Shown one piece after another: positions 24,194-34,399 of a stretch of DNA of 64,000 nucleotides. The position numbers and the translations under genes are program-made. The first letter of the stretch is position 1, and the number at the start of each line of letters is the position of its first letter. The notes under the pieces were generated by a model. The model made no database searches. It saw only the letters and a program-made list of their open reading frames with translations, and was not told the origin of the DNA. The DNA is taken from the NCBI GenBank assembly GCA_947310385.1, contig OX371225.1:177563931-177627930 (forward strand), in the 5' to 3' direction. Source of the stretch: Nephrotoma appendiculata (taxonomy: Eukaryota > Arthropoda > Insecta > Diptera > Tipulidae).

Positions 24194-24980
24194 ACTAATG
24201 CATCAAAAATGCATGAGCCAGAAAAGAAGAACCACGTTCCACTCCCGATCACTATAGTGAAGTTTACGACAAACTAAAAAGACAAAAAGCTTTACAACAG
24301 CCCAAAAAAAAATTTGTTTTGTAAAACGAAATAAACTGTTAAAAAAGATCAGTTTACAATGGCAAGTTAATTTAGCCACAACCATGAGCCATAATCTTTC
24401 AATATTTTTTCTAGAAGCCAAAAAATTTATGTGGTGGGCAAACATAGATTTTTTACTTTTAAAATTTTGCTATAGTAAAAAGTGTAGTGGCGGTTCGATG
24501 GTCAATGACAAGGCATCGTAGAGATGTCTATGCTTAACGGTATATGAAACTATGTTATTTAGACAATTCTTTATGTTTTCTAGAAGCCAAATACAGCAAA
24601 TTCAAGTCACCAACTACTAATAGGCCATCTTCTATGTGACAAAAAGGCCACTATAAATAATGTTAAACACAAGTAGACCAACAGCCCCCATTATAAGCTG
24701 ATAGGTGCCAACTAGACTAGTGGGGCGAATCTAGGGCCAGAGAATAAAAATATTTCCCCTATTAGTGTTATTACTCATACAAGGCAGCTTATTGTTATCG
24801 ATGTTGGAAATAGGAGCTGAACTGTACAACGAGACCTCTCAACGCATTTTTTGGACACTCTATTTGAACGTTTCTAGTTTTTTTGGTATTGTAGCATCTG
24901 CTTTTTATAGACCTGACAATTTTTGAACTCGGTTTTTGTAGATTCTATTATTTTTATATATTATTATTACTTCTAGTAAC
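24194..24980. other. Unassigned spacer
   Basis: No coding frame, RNA gene or repeat recognised between the ORF1-like remnant and the Tc1 element. Confidence 0.35.
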
Positions 24981-25380
24981 TACACTCATGGAAATTACTA
25001 TAAGAACAAAATTTGTTACTATCTCTTTCCTGAATTTACCGTAATCAAAATATTTTTGTATTTTGGTTTAACATGTTTCGACAAGTTTGTTAAAATTCGT
25101 GTAAAGATTTTTTGTTTTTTGTGCTACATTTCAGTAACTCATCAAACTCGATAAGAGCGATTGGAAATAATTATAAGAACAAAATTTATTTTGTTGGGAA
25201 ATAATTATAAGAACAAAATTTATTATATCGAAAAAATTATAATTAAAATTAAATTAAGGTAAATATATTAAATTAATTACTTTTAAATAAACTAAAAATA
25301 TCTACATCTTCGAATGAATAAATTTAAATGTTAGACGCTGTTATGTTATAAAAAATATGTACGTGTTTTTTATGTAGATA

Positions 25381-26330
25381 TGCCTAAGGGAAAAGCTTTA
25401 ACGCGAATTGAACAAGGTAAAATACAAGTTTATGTATGAAAAAATACAAGTTTATGTAAAATACAAGTTTATGTATGAGCAGGGCAAAACTTTTCGAGAA
25501 ATAGCTCAACTTATGAATAAAAGTGTTTGTGTTGTGCATAACTGTATAAGATTGGAGTCAAATTATGGACAGAATAATATATCAGGACGAACGCCCATCA
25601 TCACTGTGCGGTGCAAAACGTCGTGTTCGTCAAATTCTTAATGCGGATTTAAACATAACATACTCAAAACGGATGGCCCTTCCAAGACTTCTATTGCGGC
25701 ATAAAACAGCAAGACTTGCATTTGCTGAAAAATAATTTTGGGATGAAGAATGGAAAAAAATCGTCTTTAGTGACGAAAAAAAGTTTAATTTAGATGGACC
25801 TGATGCCTGCCAGAGATATTGGGCCGATAAGCGATCAGAGAGACAAACTCGTGAATCTCGAAATTTTGGTGGAGGGTCGCTGATGATTTGGGCCGCCTTC
25901 AGCTATACGGGAAGGTCACCAATATGTATAATTTCCACAAAAATAACGTCCAATAAATACGTTGAATTGTTAGACGATGTTTTAACCACATCTGGAGACG
26001 ATTACAGGCCTGAAGACTGGATTTTTCAACAGGACAATGCGTCCATCCACAGTGTCAAAACGACAAAAAATTTTGAGTGAACGAAATATAACGATGTTGG
26101 ATTGGCCAGCATGCAGTCCCGAACTCAATTCAATTGAGGACGTTTGGGGGCTGCTTGCACAATGGGTGTTTGCAAATGGGCGTCAGTTCGACACAGTTTT
26201 AGAATTAAAGAATGTAATTAAATTGGAATGATCAAAAATAGACGAAACTACCTTAAAAAGGTACATTGATTCAATGCCGCGAAGATTGCAGCAGGTGATA
26301 ATAAAAAATGGAGGAAACACTACGTATTAA
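25381..26330 (+). pseudogene. Tc1-family transposase (DD34E), disrupted
   Basis: The start MPKGKALTRIEQGKIQVY at 25381 runs into a stop caused by a repeated ~18-bp unit (AAAATACAAGTTTATGTA and near copies, 25419-25474). The HTH then continues in another frame (YEQGKTFREIAQLMNK). The DDE core is recognisable: FSDEKKFNLDGPD near 25772, DNASIH near 26035, then PACSPELNSIEDVWG near 26110 after a 1-base frame change. Counting across that shift leaves 34 residues between the second Asp and the Glu, as in Tc1 (DD34E). Not functional as it stands. Confidence 0.85.
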
Positions 26331-26474
26331 AGGAAAAAAAACATTTTTCATTTTTAAACTAACTGTGTTCTTATATATATTTCCTTCGAACTATTTTTGA
26401 TTTTGCTTTAAATATGATACTGAAATCAAATGTTCCTATTATTTATTATTTTATGATTTATGAATACCTTAATA

Positions 26475-27286
26475 CCCCTATTATGGTTTTCGCATTTTAC
26501 ATTCCCGACAAATGCAACTCGTCAAATATACAATTTGGTATTATGGTTTTCGCATTTGACATTCCCGGCGAATTCAACTCACATTTTTGGTATTATGATA
26601 TTCATCTAAACGAGCTGAACTGTCAAAATGATTCGCCAACTTTTTGTAGGCGAATCTTATAAAATTGGTTTTCTGTTTTCATTTCACAGTCAAAATCAAA
26701 CAATGGAGGTTCACGTGTAAGTAATTATATTTTTATAACATGTAGACAACAACAAATCCCACCCAAATTTCGAAATTAACGGGAGATGGAGAAAAATACC
26801 GATATTGCAATGGGAATTCCCAGCTTTGGGAAAATAGACAATTCGTAATCCTGTTTTGGAAGGATTTGACCGTAATGTTGAATAACTTGGGGCCTCTTAT
26901 AAAATAATGTGCCAGGCAGAGTAAACGGATGACATTGCTCCCTTAACGATTTTCGCATCTGTGCCATGTTAATATTTTCATCTGGTTTATCAGAAAAAGA
27001 TAGAACGACACTAGATAACATAATTTTAAACTGATTTTAGATTAATTGAAAAAAAAAAAAAACGTAATTTATAAACACAAAATCTGAATCATATATGATT
27101 ACAACAACACAATTATTGACAAAAACCGCAAACGTCAAAAAAATTGTTATAAAAATTATTATTCGGCTAGTGTTACTAGCTGTGCACTCGCCAAAATAAA
27201 GGCGAAAACCATAATACGAAAACCCTACTCACACGGATTTAAGATTCACCGTGAATCGTTCGGCGAGGCGAAAACCATAATAGGGG
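26475..27286. mobile_element. 812-bp TIR element nested in the Tc1 element
   Basis: Inverted ends CCCCTATTATGGTTTTCGC / GCGAAAACCATAATAGGGG with TA on each side (26473-26474, 27287-27288). The left end carries a second direct copy of TATTATGGTTTTCGCATTT about 70 bp in. The right end has a second GGCGAAAACCATAATA about 70 bp in. No transposase was recognised. It contains an unassigned 81-codon minus-strand frame. Confidence 0.7.
26776..27021 (-). other. Unassigned 81-codon open frame inside the nested TIR element
   Basis: The minus-strand frame has balanced, protein-like composition (GTLFYKRPQVIQHYGQILPK) with no motif I can name. It may be a captured host exon or the tail of an extinct transposase. 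It ends in a TAA before the TIR. I do not assign a function. Confidence 0.3.
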
Positions 27287-27594
27287 TATAAATACTGAAT
27301 CAAATTATTTTTATTGGTTTTATATTATAAACTTATATAATCCATTCATTGATTTCTTGTTCTTATAGTTATTTCCATGAGTGTAGATCAATATTTTAAT
27401 AATGGAACCGAATACTTCCAAATACAACTACAAAAAGAAGAAAACCAATATTACTGAATTGGCAGTAAGTAGCACGTTGTATGACCTGAAATAAGCGGGT
27501 GAGACGTTAACAAGTGGCAATTCATCTTTTATGAATTTAGTTTGCCAAAAATTGAAAGTTAAGAATATTTAAAAAAAACCGAATAACCATTTGT

Positions 27595-28293
27595 TTGGTT
27601 TGGAGGAAAATTATAAAAAAATTTCCAGAATATTTAGATTGTACTAACACTGAACTACAAAATTATGAACCAAAGCCCATCGTTATCTCAGATGAACTAA
27701 ATAATACGAAAAATAATTATAGACTTGTGAAGCCTGGAATCGTTGTAATAATCCCACATCACGAAGATATTATTACTGACAAGAGCACGTCGAGGCCAGA
27801 GTCACGATATTTAGATGTAAACGACCTACCGGAGATGAAAGTTAGTGAAAATTCTGTCAAGTGTGTACAGTGGAAATTTCAACAAAAAATTCCAATCTTC
27901 TCAAACGATAAACTGGTACAAAAAGGGAATATCAGATTACCTATATCTGATACTTTAACGCTTTATAAAAATCCATGTATTATTAGTTTTGATATCATCC
28001 GCCGTCCAAGTTCCTGTCAATTAAACATTAAAGCTTATGGGAAATATAAATACGCAACGCATTCTCAAAAGTAGAAATTCATAATTACCCCTGCAAATAT
28101 AATGAGCGTATTTGTCAAAGGAAAGAATTGTGATTTTTATGAAGGAGATAAAATGTACGAGCAAATAAGAGGAAAGAGACGGATTTCGTTGAAAAAGAAA
28201 TTGAAATATGATAGTGCTCATAATGTAGGCTTAGAAATGATGATCTTGTTTAAGATTGCGATGTGTATGATGTATTTCGTAGATGGGATATAG
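27595..28293 (+). pseudogene. N-terminal part of the large transposon protein
   Basis: The 159-codon frame 27595-28074 (VWRKIIKKFPEYLDC... IIRRPSSCQLNIKAYGKYKYA) ends at a stop and is followed after a frame break by FVKGKNCDFYEGDKMYEQIR and KRRISLKKKLKY (28102-28290). Many Lys residues and Cys pairs suggest a DNA-binding or zinc region. No start codon is obvious at 27595. Confidence 0.4.
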
Positions 28294-28316
28294 AAAGATT
28301 AAACTGTGATAATAAA

Positions 28317-28326
28317 TATATATATA

Positions 28327-28400
<74 letters not shown>
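28317..28400. repeat. (TA)n microsatellite
   Basis: About 40 TA units with one short interruption near the left end. It lies inside the decayed transposon. Confidence 0.9.
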
Positions 28401-28402
<2 letters not shown>

Positions 28403-28518
28403 GTTTCTTTGCCTTTAACTATAACGCTATTACGAAAATTACAAATTGAAATAATGTTAAATTATAGTCCTCAAATAGTACATTTATATGCTACTGGAAG
28501 CGTAATAAAAACGCCAAA

Positions 28519-28893
28519 ATGCCACCCAGAACATCACAGCAAGAAAATTTTATATTATTTGCACAGTTTATTTCGTGTAAAAATGATGCAGGAACTATTT
28601 CAAAAATTTTAATTGATTGTAAATCTGAAATGCTACAAATCCCAAAGTTATCAATGCCAAAGGTATATGTTGTAGATTGGACCTGGGCTTATATTCAGTG
28701 TATTCTGCACGTATTTAATAATATGACGATAATTGACTATTTGGAATACACTTACGGCTGTTTAGTTAAAAATAAAAGTCACAATAAAAGTATGGTAGCT
28801 GTCTTTATTTGTTGCAACCATTCTATTAAAATAATTATTAACCAGCTAAAAAGAAATTACCGAACGCCAATAAATTATTTAAAAATTTTATAA
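28519..28893 (+). pseudogene. Middle part of the large transposon protein (possible catalytic core)
   Basis: A 124-codon frame with FAQFISCKNDAGTISKILID, then PKVYVVDWTWAYIQCILHVF and ICCNHSIKIIINQLKR. The VVDW...N-x-C-x-x-H layout is like the second Asp and the C/H motif of MULE/KDZ-type DDE domains. A stop at 28891 ends it just before the foldback insertion. Confidence 0.45.
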
Positions 28894-28950
28894 TAGATAT
28901 TTTTTGTGCCATGCTTATTTGTCCAAATTTAGAAAATGTTATTTCATTAT

Positions 28951-30740
28951 TTAAAATCGGATCCGCTCGAAACGCGATATTTCAAAACGCGATATTTCGA
29001 AACGAGATATGACAAAACGAGAAATGGTACAAAAAGCGATATTTCAAAATGCGATATTTTAAAACGAGATATGGTACAAAACGCGATATGGTACAAAACG
29101 CGATATTTTAAAACGCGATACTTCAAAACGCGATATGGTACAAAACGCGATATGGTACAGAAGAATGTGCATTGCGAAGCGACAGGAGCGCAGCGACCCG
29201 CCTGATATCACCCGGTCCTATACTCCCGCTTTTATCGAGTTTTAAATTCCTATAAACTGACATTTATTCTAGGGAGCGGAGCGACTGGAGCGCAACGACC
29301 CGCCTGATATAACAACGGGCTGTACTCCCGTTTCTATCGATTTTGAGATTTGTATAAACTGAAGTTTTTTTTCCTAACTAAGGAGCGAAGTGCTTACCTG
29401 ATATAACCCGATCCTATACTCCCGCTAATATCGGTTTTTAAATTCCTATAAACTGAAATTAAATTTCCCCTTCTCCAGAATGTACATTGCGAAGCAACGG
29501 AAGTGCAGCCACTCGCCTGATGTAACCCGATTCTATACTTCCGCTCCTATCCATTTTTAAATTCTTATAAACTGAAATTTAGTTTCCCCTTCACCCTCCT
29601 AATATAACCCGATCCTAAACTCCATCTTCTATCGATTTTTAAATTCCTGTAAACTGAAATTAAATTTACCCTTTTCCAGAATGCACATTGTGAAGTGACG
29701 AGAGCGCAGCGATTCGTCTGATATAACCCGATCCTATACTCCTGCTAGTATCGGTTTTTAAATTGATATAAACTGAAATTAAATTTCCCCTTTTCCAGAA
29801 TGTACGTTACGAAGCGACCGGAGCCGACCCGCCTGATGTAACCCAATTCTAAACTGAGACTCCTATCGATTTTTAAATTCCTTTAAATTAAAATTAAATG
29901 TCCCCTATGTGGATTATACAAAAAAATGAAATAAAATAATTGAAATAACAGTAAATTTTTTAATTTGTATAAAAGTTGGGATTTGGGGCGGTAGCCCTCA
30001 ATCTTAAGGTATAAAATGATTTAAAATAATCATAAAAGCATTTGTGCTTCGAAAAAAGACAATATTTTTTCGCGTTTGGGTTGTCTTTTAAGACCATTTG
30101 GGGCATGGGGGACGTATATGACCTATTCGGAAGTATAACCACGCAGTTAAAATTTTCGGCCGTCAATTGATATCAGGTGCAAATTGAATGAAAAATTGAA
30201 TTTTATTAAAACCTTAAACGTTGGGCATTTCTGTATCTTGGACACTTTCATTCAGTCCCTTGAAATTTCATATATTTATTTTTACAAAAATGGTAAAAAT
30301 ATTCTGTATATTGACAACCTCTTTATAATGTAACTTGGACACTTTGAAAATTTTCGTCTAATCTTTAATAAATTACCCTTTGTTGGACACGAACACTTTT
30401 GTTCAATACATATCAGTAATTCGATTTAATGATAAAAAATTTCGCGTTCCGTACCATATCGCGTTTTGTACCGTATCGCATTTTAAATATCACGTTTTGA
30501 AATTTATCGCATTTCGTACTTTATCGCATTTTGAAATATCACGTTTTGAAATATCGCGTTTTGTACCATATCGCGTTTTGTACCATATCGCGTTTTGTAC
30601 CATATCACGTTTTGAAATATCGCATTTTGAAATATCGCGTTTTGTGCCATCGCGTTTTGAAATATAGCGTTTTGAAATATCGCGTTTTGAAAAATCGCGT
30701 TTTAAAATATCGCGTTTCAAATGGGACCCATTTAAAATCT
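28951..30740. mobile_element. Foldback element with iteron-like arrays as inverted ends
   Basis: The left end (28970-29160) is a chain of about 12 short units of two types, CGATATTTCAAAACG and CGATATGGTACAAAACG. The right end (30441-30720) is the same array in reverse complement, with about 17 units. Similar flanks (TTTAAAAT...GAAACGCGAT) lie at both ends. The core contains a ~110-bp minisatellite and no coding frame. It splits the large transposon protein between residues encoded at 28893 and 30850, so it inserted into that element. Confidence 0.7.
29163..29905. repeat. Minisatellite, about seven units of 100-120 bp
   Basis: Units begin GAATGTRCATTGCGAAGCGA and contain CGCCTGATATAACCCGATCC, TACTCCCGCT, TATCGATTTTTAAATTCCTA and TAAACTGAAATTAAATTTCC. 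Starts are near 29163, 29276, 29382, 29479, 29590 (truncated), 29680 and 29799. Units differ by point changes and deletions. Confidence 0.75.
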
Positions 30741-30849
30741 ATTGTGTAGTTTTTTTAAATGAATTTAGAACATCTAAAGTACAAAAAGTTTAAGTGAGTT
30801 TTCCTCATTCCTTTCATTCCTCCATTTCTTTATGATCGTGATAGTATCG

Positions 30850-31298
30850 TTTTAAATGAGGATGAATTTGAAGAGGATAGTGATTTGCACGCCAATTCTG
30901 ACGTAAACAAACCTCACTATATGAGAAGTTTATTTTATATTTTATTCATAAAAATATATGAAAGTGAAATGAATAACATTGAATATAAGGAAGAAGAGTG
31001 TTGGGAAAAAAACAAATTCTATTGCAAAGAATTTGTATTATTTACCATCCAAAGATACTTTTCTTATCTGCCGTTATGGGGAACCTGTTTCTCGAACAAT
31101 ATTAATATTGCAGGTCGGCTGTCAAATTCAGATGAAGAATTACGGTTTCGACATGTTAAACATTTATATATAGAGAAAAAAAATTTAAAAGTCGGGAGAT
31201 TTGTTGCATTATTGAAGGATAAAACTGAGCTTTTAACAAATTCAATAAAAATTTCTAATGCACTTAAGCCTACCCCTAAATCTAAAAAAAAACAATAA
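30850..31298 (+). pseudogene. C-terminal part of the large transposase-like domain
   Basis: The frame from about 30850 reads an acidic stretch (NEDEFEEDSDLHANS), then MRSLFYILFIKIYESEM, FTIQRYFSYLPLWGTCFS and GRLSNSDEELRFRHVKHLYI. In related insect transposon proteins this last part reads RxSNxxVExWFxxVK. Here the Glu is kept (SNSDEE) but the Trp is lost. It ends at a stop at 31298. Confidence 0.4.
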
Positions 31299-31532
31299 AG
31301 CTATCAAAGAATCAGATGAAGAACCAGATATTTTAACTAATAAGGAACATTGGAACAAGCAAATCAGGTTAATGATTCTCCTAAACACATGGGGAAGCGG
31401 GTGTTGGCTAGATATTTGGAAAAACGAAGATCAAAAGAAAATGTCGAACAAGAATTAGATATTGAATATGATCATATATATTGCAAAATGGGTATTAATT
31501 TAATTTTCAAGATCACCAAATTTCGATAACAA

Positions 31533-32218
31533 ACACATGCGGCTTCGATTCTTTAGCACACATAATAAGAATGATAACGATTGACAGTAATCATGTATTC
31601 GATCGAATAAAGTGCAATATGAATAAATTTTTCGATTTTATGTCCTATTTATAGTAAATGAAGCAATTCATTCTACGTTCAGAAGAAGATCTCATTTACT
31701 ATTAAAATGTTTTGATCAAGAGGAAATTACTGCCGACATTGATTTGAATGCAGAGTGCAATATAAGCAAAATAATTGATTTTTTTGTTCAACGTTCAATT
31801 GGTATAACCCATGCATGTCCAAACTGTTCTCACTCTCAAACAAGAGACCAATTTTATGTACCGATTGACTACAACAACTTCAACGAAAAAAGTTTCTGAA
31901 ACATAAAAGACGCAGTTATATTTTCTGGGGCTACATGCACGAATTGATTTCATTGGTTTGAAAATCAAAGTACTTTAGATTTTATTACATACAATGGCTT
32001 TGCAATTTTTGATGTTCAACCAATTGATTGTACCAAGATCAAAATAGATGACATTGAATTGGAATTTCAGTTCGGGTGAAAACACTTTTCACTAAGAGGA
32101 ATTGTACATTTCCAACGACCAGCAAAATCGTCTTGTCCGGGGCATTACATTTCGTATATAAAGAGAAGTAACCAAACTTTGGAAATATACGATGATCTGC
32201 TAAGCATTACATTAAACT
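31533..32218 (+). pseudogene. USP-like cysteine peptidase region of the transposon
   Basis: Near 31533 the frame reads NTCGFDSLAHIIRMI, like the Cys box of ubiquitin-specific/ULP-like peptidases. Near 31830 there is a CPNC zinc motif. Near 32095-32200 it reads LRGIVHFQRP...GHYISYIKRSNQTLEIYDD, the usual His box (GHYxxYxK...DD). Stops at 31653, 31899 and 32078 break it. The Cys and His residues needed for catalysis are still visible. Confidence 0.5.
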
Positions 32219-32389
32219 GATTGATTGATTGATTTCATTGCAATCTCAATATATTATTGATAAAGTATAGTAATTATCATAACATCAGAAATCCAATAGT
32301 TCAAATAATTTACAGTAATTGTCTGTTAATTTAAAGAAATCTTTATTGAAAATTCGAAAAAATTTTGACTTGGCGGAGGTTATGTTATG

Positions 32390-32720
32390 TTATGGCTTGC
32401 ATGGTGTCTTCCGGAGTTGGAAATTTATAGTTTATTGAGGGCAATTTGAACAAAAATGTATATTTAAACATACTATAAAGAAATTTGGAGGAAAGTGCTG
32501 AAAAGTTAAATATTAAGGATCATTTTCGGTTCTACCAGGATAATGATAAGAAACACAAAACTCGAACTGTTCAAAGTTCCTATAAAATACTACTCATGAC
32601 TTGAAAACACCTGCCCAATCACTGGACAACAATGGTATTGAAGACTTATGGTCTAAACTTAAAAGTGAAATCAGAAAACATGAGATGAATAATGTAGCTA
32701 TCTTATTTTTCAAGTTGCCC
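32390..32720 (+). pseudogene. Tc1-like transposase scrap
   Basis: Frame-shifted plus-strand traces read FYQDNDKKHKT (the second-Asp motif QDND.KH) and, about 30 residues later, LDNNGIEDLWSKLKSEIR, corresponding to the D/E motif (N.IE.LW..LK). It is unrelated to the element at 24983 by sequence (QDNASIH there). No TIRs recognised. Confidence 0.6.
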
Positions 32721-32898
32721 CACCCCCCTTACAAACAAGGGCGGGGGATCCTAATTTTAGCACTAATGTATTTCCCCTCCAGAATGATTTAATTTTGATT
32801 ATGGTCATTTTTATCGTAGAGGGCTTATTTTCCGAGATACTTGAAAGTTTCAACTTAAAAAACTCACCCGGTATAAAAATGGTGTAAAAAATGTATGT

Positions 32899-33340
32899 TC
32901 GCATCAGTTGAGAACGGCTGAACCGATTTGAATAGATTTGATTCTTTTTTTTGCTTTGTTCATCTCAATACACAGTGGTGGTTTACGAAAAATAAAATAA
33001 AAAGATTTTTTTTATATGAATTTAGTGTGTACAGGTACACTCTGTATGTGACACGTGGTACATTGGATAAAGCTTCGGTGCTTGGGGCGGGAGGTACTGG
33101 ATTTGAATCTCACCAGAGGCTGCGTGCTTTTTTTGCTGTGTTCGTTTCAATACAAAGGCGCCTTAGGAAAAAATAAAATTCGGGAAAACGCAAAGTAAAA
33201 TCCCAAAGGAAATCGAAAACTGCGTTTTGTATAGGAATTTTGATTGAAATACACTTAACACCACCAATGAAAATTGTGTTTCGATAACGATCATTCGTTT
33301 ATATAGCCACTTCGGATTATTTTCAATAGATGGCGTTGGT
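32899..33340 (+). repeat. First copy of a Helitron-associated module
   Basis: Contains GCATCAGTTGAGAACGGCTG AACCGATTTGA near 32901 and ATAGATGGCGTTGGTGGTG near 33328. The same two landmarks recur at 33500 and 33931 in the next copy. The two copies probably represent repeated Helitron 5' regions. A tRNA-like segment sits between the landmarks of this copy. Confidence 0.45.
33046..33121 (+). other. tRNA-like sequence (SINE head or tRNA fossil)
   Basis: TGACACGTGGTACATTGGAT followed by AAAGCTTCGGTGCTTGG and TACTGGATTTGAATCTCACC resembles a tRNA with a weak A box and a B box (GGATTTGAATC against GGTTCGAATCC). The T stem is imperfect and no CCA or terminator is seen, so I do not call an active tRNA gene. 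A tRNA-derived SINE head is likely. Confidence 0.35.
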
Positions 33341-34399
33341 GGTGTACTTCTATAAATATAAGTTGTGTAGAATTTTGGCAATCTATGTACTAAATTAAAA
33401 TCATAATTGTTTACATTATAATGTAAATCTAATATATGTCAAATAATTGTAAAAAAAAAAATAAAATACAAATTCTTCTTGCATCAACAATCAAACGCGC
33501 ATCAGTTGAAAACGGCTGAACCGATTTGACTCATTTTTTTTGTTGTGTTCGCAATTGCCAGTAGATGGTTCTTACGAAAGAAAATTTTGAGAAAATCCTC
33601 TGGAAAAGTTGTCAAATTCGGAAAATCGAAGAAGGACGTTTTTGTACGTGATTTTGCACGTACCCGATTCAGATGGTCTTTTGGAAAGATGAAAATTGAA
33701 AAATTTGAGTGGAAAACAAGAAAATTCTGAAAAAAGTCGAAGAAAATTGAGTTTTTTTTTTCTATGATATTTTGAATTTTTTCCATGTTTTGATGATTTT
33801 GGGCCCTGTAAAGTGTGAAAAGTCGATGCAAAGCTTCAAAAATCTCAGAGAATCGCGAAATAAATTGATAATAACACAAATTTAATGAGATGAATAAAAG
33901 GTAGCGTTGAGGAATATTCATTAATGCCACAACCCAGTAGATGGCGTTGCACGTTTACTAAGGCATTGTGCCTTTTGACAGGTGTCCTTTTCGCATAAGG
34001 TACCCAACAGTTGGGAACATGTTGAGTAAAATCGAAGCCAACGTTATGAAAATGTTTAGTACTACGAAATTTTTAAGTTAAATTGGCGATGGTTTGACTA
34101 ATCATGATAAGTGACCTGAAAGCGCTCATTGTCATTTTCCGTGTGCACATGTTATTTTTCTTGCTGCTATTAAATTGAAAATTTGAGTATAATTAACTGT
34201 TTGTGATATTCAGTTCGGTGTGATTTTTACGATTTCGGTAATTTTTGCCAGAAATTGTAACCATTGTAATTTTTAGGAATTGATTTTTGATTAAAATTCC
34301 GGCTATCAGATGGTCGAACCTATGACGAGGAAACCGTAATTCCCACAGAATGCATGCGGTATCCATGAGAATGAAATGCAAGAGCAACGCAACAAATTA

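Larger units (their letters stand above)
24983..27383 (+). mobile_element. Tc1-like transposon of the IR/DR type, with a nested insertion
   Basis: Terminal inverted repeats CACTCATGGAAATTACTATA and its reverse (...AGTTATTTCCATGAGTG) end at 24983 and 27383, each next to a TA. The core repeat GGAAATwAyTATAAGAACA recurs inside the left end near 25162 and 25199, and at the right end near 26366-26386. These are internal direct repeats, as in IR/DR Tc1 elements. Removing the 812-bp inner element plus its TA gives about 1587 bp, a normal Tc1 size. The transposase is broken. Confidence 0.85.
27595..32218 (+). mobile_element. Decayed DNA transposon of unclear superfamily, with USP-like peptidase region
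   Basis: Plus-strand coding pieces in one order suggest a single long protein: 27595-28293 (basic N-terminal part), 28519-28893 (YVVDWTWAYIQCILHVFNN, possibly a catalytic Asp, then ICCNHSIK), 30885-31298 (GRLSNSDEELRFRHVKH, the conserved segment late in the transposase) and 31533-32218 (cysteine-peptidase-like). The pieces are separated by a (TA)n run and by a foldback element at 28951-30740. The pattern resembles large MULE/KDZ-like insect transposons, but I cannot fix the superfamily and found no TIRs. Confidence 0.5.

Noticed and set aside
28317..28400. (TA)n run as an origin or cruciform regulator
   Set aside because: A plain microsatellite in a dead transposon; nothing else supports a function.
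28970..29160. CRISPR-like array of short repeats
   Set aside because: There are no constant-length spacers; the units abut each other, vary between 15 and 17 bp, and an inverted array lies at 30441-30720. It is a foldback end in a eukaryotic context.
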